From an uncultured Clostridia bacterium (GTDB taxonomy: Bacteria; Bacillota; Clostridia; Oscillospirales; Acutalibacteraceae), in NCBI GenBank assembly GCA_946610835.1, contig CAMOCU010000060.1, positions 1 to 6,444 of the forward strand: a stretch of DNA of 6,444 bases. The letters are read 5' to 3'. Shown here piece by piece: positions 4,662-6,444 of this stretch. The position numbers were made by a program, and so were the translations under genes. Within the stretch, counting starts at the first letter, position 1; each line of letters opens with the position of its first letter. Under the pieces are notes generated by a model, which worked only from the letters and a program-made list of their open reading frames with translations, was not told the origin of the DNA and did not search any database.

Positions 4662-6444
4662 CTGCGCAGGCAGATCATCGAAAACGACTTCGGCGCCATG
4701 AACGACAAGCAGATGGAAGCGGTCCTTTCTACGGAAGGACCGCTTTTGGTGCTTGCAGGCGCCGGCAGCGGCAAAACCACGGTGCTGGTCAACCGGATCG
4801 CCAATCTGATCCGTTACGGCTGCGCGGCGTGCAGCGAAGAGATCCCGATCCTCCCGACCGAAAACGAGATGCAGGCGCTGCGCGCATGTGCGGCAGGCGC
4901 ACCTTTGACGTCGGAATTGCGCGACTTGCTGGTTGTGCGACCGGTGCGCCCGTGGGAGATCCTTGCGATCACGTTTACAAACAAAGCGGCCAACGAACTC
5001 AAGGAACGCATCGTTGCCAAACTCGGGCAGAACGTGACGGATATTTCCGACATCTGGGCGTGTACTTTCCACAGCGCATGCGCACGGATTTTGCGCCGTT
5101 ACGGTGATCTTTTGGGCTACAGTTCCAGGTTTACGATCTACGATATGGACGACTGCGGCCGCGTCATGCGCGAGGTGCAGCGGATTTTGGAGATCGACGA
5201 AAAATTTCTTTCCCGCAAAGCGATCCTGCGCGAGATCAGCAATGCCAAAAACCAGCTCATGACGCCCGAGGAATACGCCGAAGAGGCTGGCGGCGACATC
5301 CGGCTGCGCCGTGTGGCAGACGCTTTTCAAACATACCAGAATCTGCTGCGTACAGCGGATGCGATGGATTTTGACGACCTGATTCTGAATACCGTCAGGC
5401 TGCTCGAAAACAATGCCGAAGTGCGCAAATATTACCAGAACCGTTTCCGTTACGTCATGGTCGACGAGTATCAGGACACGAATTACGCGCAGTACCGGCT
5501 TACCTCTCTGCTTGCCGGCGGGCGGCGCAATATCTGTGTTGTGGGCGATGACGACCAGAGCATTTATAAATTCCGCGGCGCAACGATCGAAAATATTCTT
5601 CATTTTGAGGATCAATACGACAACGCCAAAACAATCCGCCTGGAGCAGAATTACCGTTCCACACAGACGATTCTCGACGCGGCGAACGCTGTGATTGCGC
5701 ACAATACGCAGCGCAAAGGTAAAAATCTTTGGACAGGGAACGGAAAGGGAGATCCTATCACACTGCGCACGGCGAACGATGAATCGGACGAGGCGCGTTA
5801 TGTGGCCGGAGCGATCCTGCAATGCAAGCAGGACGGCGGCAGCTGGAAGGACAACGCGGTTTTGTACCGCATGAACGCCATGTCCAACTCGGTCGAATCT
5901 GCGCTTGTGCGCATGGGCGTGCCGTACCGGATCATCGGCGGGCACCGTTTTTACGAACGCAAGGAGATCCGCGACGCGCTGGCTTATCTGACTGTTCTGA
6001 ACAATCCGTCGGATAACGTGCGGCTGCGCCGGATCATCAATGAGCCTAAGCGTGGGATCGGGGAAACGACCATCAACCGTGTTGCCGAAATCGCGGCCGG
6101 ACTGGAAATCAGTATGTTCGAGGTCATGCAGACCGCGGATGACTTCCCGAGCCTTGCGCGCGGCTGCGCACGTTTGAAAGCTTTTGCGGAGCAGATCGAG
6201 TCTTTCCGCAAACGAATCGGCGCTGTTCCGCTGCATCAGCTGCTGCAGAGCGTGCTTGAGGAATCCGATTATCTGCACTCTCTGGAAGCCGAACCGGAAA
6301 AGGCCATGGATCGCGCGGCCAACCTCAGCGAACTTGCGGCCAACATGCAGCGCTATGCCGAAGAAAACGCGGACGCAACGCTTGGCGGCTTTTTGGAAGA
6401 AGTGGCGTTGATGACCGACATCGACGCGTTCAATGCGGAATCGG
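4641..6444 (+). CDS. pcrA: UvrD/PcrA-type ATP-dependent DNA helicase, 3' end cut by window
   Basis: This superfamily 1A 3'-to-5' DNA helicase is of the kind that works in repair and clears proteins from DNA. The frame is open for 601 codons to the window edge. The Q motif (N21, Q24) and Walker A GAGSGKTT (40-47) come first. Motif Ia ITFTNKAANELKERI starts at 110, TFHSAC is at 142-147 and MDFDDL at 242-247. Motif II is DEYQDTN at 275-281, motif III GDDDQSIYKFRGA at 302-314, motif IV QNYRST at 336-341, and YRIIGG...RKEIRDALAYL lies at about 429-451. Motifs V and VI lie past the end, so completeness cannot be judged. Compared with Bacillus PcrA there are 40 extra residues (about 61-100) between motifs I and Ia, and Phe311 replaces the motif III Trp. 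AAGGA at 4630-4634, 6 bases before the ATG, supports the start. The 12-base gap after pfkA implies co-transcription. PcrA rather than Rep or UvrD is inferred from the Gram-positive context; a UvrD paralogue is possible. Confidence 0.93.
   Translation, partial: MQNAFLNLRRQIIENDFGAMNDKQMEAVLSTEGPLLVLAGAGSGKTTVLVNRIANLIRYGCAACSEEIPILPTENEMQALRACAAGAPLTSELRDLLVVRPVRPWEILAITFTNKAANELKERIVAKLGQNVTDISDIWACTFHSACARILRRYGDLLGYSSRFTIYDMDDCGRVMREVQRILEIDEKFLSRKAILREISNAKNQLMTPEEYAEEAGGDIRLRRVADAFQTYQNLLRTADAMDFDDLILNTVRLLENNAEVRKYYQNRFRYVMVDEYQDTNYAQYRLTSLLAGGRRNICVVGDDDQSIYKFRGATIENILHFEDQYDNAKTIRLEQNYRSTQTILDAANAVIAHNTQRKGKNLWTGNGKGDPITLRTANDESDEARYVAGAILQCKQDGGSWKDNAVLYRMNAMSNSVESALVRMGVPYRIIGGHRFYERKEIRDALAYLTVLNNPSDNVRLRRIINEPKRGIGETTINRVAEIAAGLEISMFEVMQTADDFPSLARGCARLKAFAEQIESFRKRIGAVPLHQLLQSVLEESDYLHSLEAEPEKAMDRAANLSELAANMQRYAEENADATLGGFLEEVALMTDIDAFNAES
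4717..4745 (+). repeat. Strong 11-bp hairpin followed by TTTT within early pcrA
   Basis: AAGCGGTCCTT (4717-4727) is perfectly complementary to AAGGACCGCTT (4735-4745). Inside, U4728-G4734 and C4729-G4733 can add two pairs, leaving a UAC loop; two G-U pairs could extend the base outside. The 3' arm runs into TTTT (4744-4747). This has the form of a weak intrinsic terminator or a pause/processing hairpin, about 76 bases after the pcrA start codon and inside codons 26-35. A four-base T-run is short for efficient termination. The structure is seen directly; a role is inferred. Confidence 0.65.

Noticed and set aside
4717..4725. AAGCGGTCC resembling a Pasteurellaceae DNA uptake sequence core
   Set aside because: It occurs as a single inverted pair in a Firmicute-type locus and is explained by the hairpin; no other copies were noticed.
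3978..6278. A 766-codon open frame on the minus strand across pfkA and pcrA
   Set aside because: pfkA and pcrA happen to share a reading frame, and this antisense frame is in exact codon register with them. It stays open because the genes rarely use TTA, CTA or TCA; it ends at the TCA codon for Ser105 of PfkA. The protein resembles no family and the sense genes are unmistakable.

Overview
The window reads as a stretch of core chromosome from a Gram-positive anaerobe of class Clostridia, most likely order Oscillospirales (Ruminococcaceae/Oscillospiraceae-like). This rests on protein style (a clostridial DnaE with an intact PHP domain, a Bacillus-like ATP-type PfkA, a PcrA/UvrD helicase with an extra block in domain 1A), strong AAGGAGG-type ribosome binding sites, a housekeeping TTGACA/TAAAAT promoter, and a moderately high GC content (mid-50s percent by eye). 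The order-level placement is inference.

Layout, all on the plus strand: 1-79 is a short leader with the dnaE ribosome binding site and possibly the last codons of an upstream gene. 80-3565 is dnaE, the complete 1161-residue alpha subunit of DNA polymerase III. 3566-3665 is a 100-base AT-rich gap with no convincing terminator. It holds a near-consensus promoter (3599-3627), a small inverted repeat over the -10/start site, and a strong ribosome binding site. 3666-4628 is pfkA, a complete 320-residue ATP-dependent 6-phosphofructokinase. After 12 bases comes pcrA (4641 to the window end), a superfamily 1A DNA helicase open for 601 codons and cut off before helicase motifs V and VI.

The genes pair replication (DnaE), glycolytic commitment (PfkA) and repair/replication-fork clearance (PcrA). 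pfkA and pcrA are almost certainly co-transcribed. dnaE may read through into them, but pfkA also has its own promoter. No mobile element, CRISPR array, RNA gene or integration scar was seen, and the genes themselves are ordinary housekeeping genes.

The points worth a second look are fine-scale. Two perfect 11-bp inverted repeats lie inside coding sequence: one exactly over the sliding-clamp-binding motif of dnaE, the other about 76 bases into pcrA and followed by TTTT. A weaker fold spans the pcrA start codon. PcrA carries a 40-residue insertion between motifs I and Ia. PfkA has lost two residues (equivalents of Glu187 and Arg211) that bind allosteric effectors in the Bacillus/E. coli enzymes. 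No wholly new system is evident.
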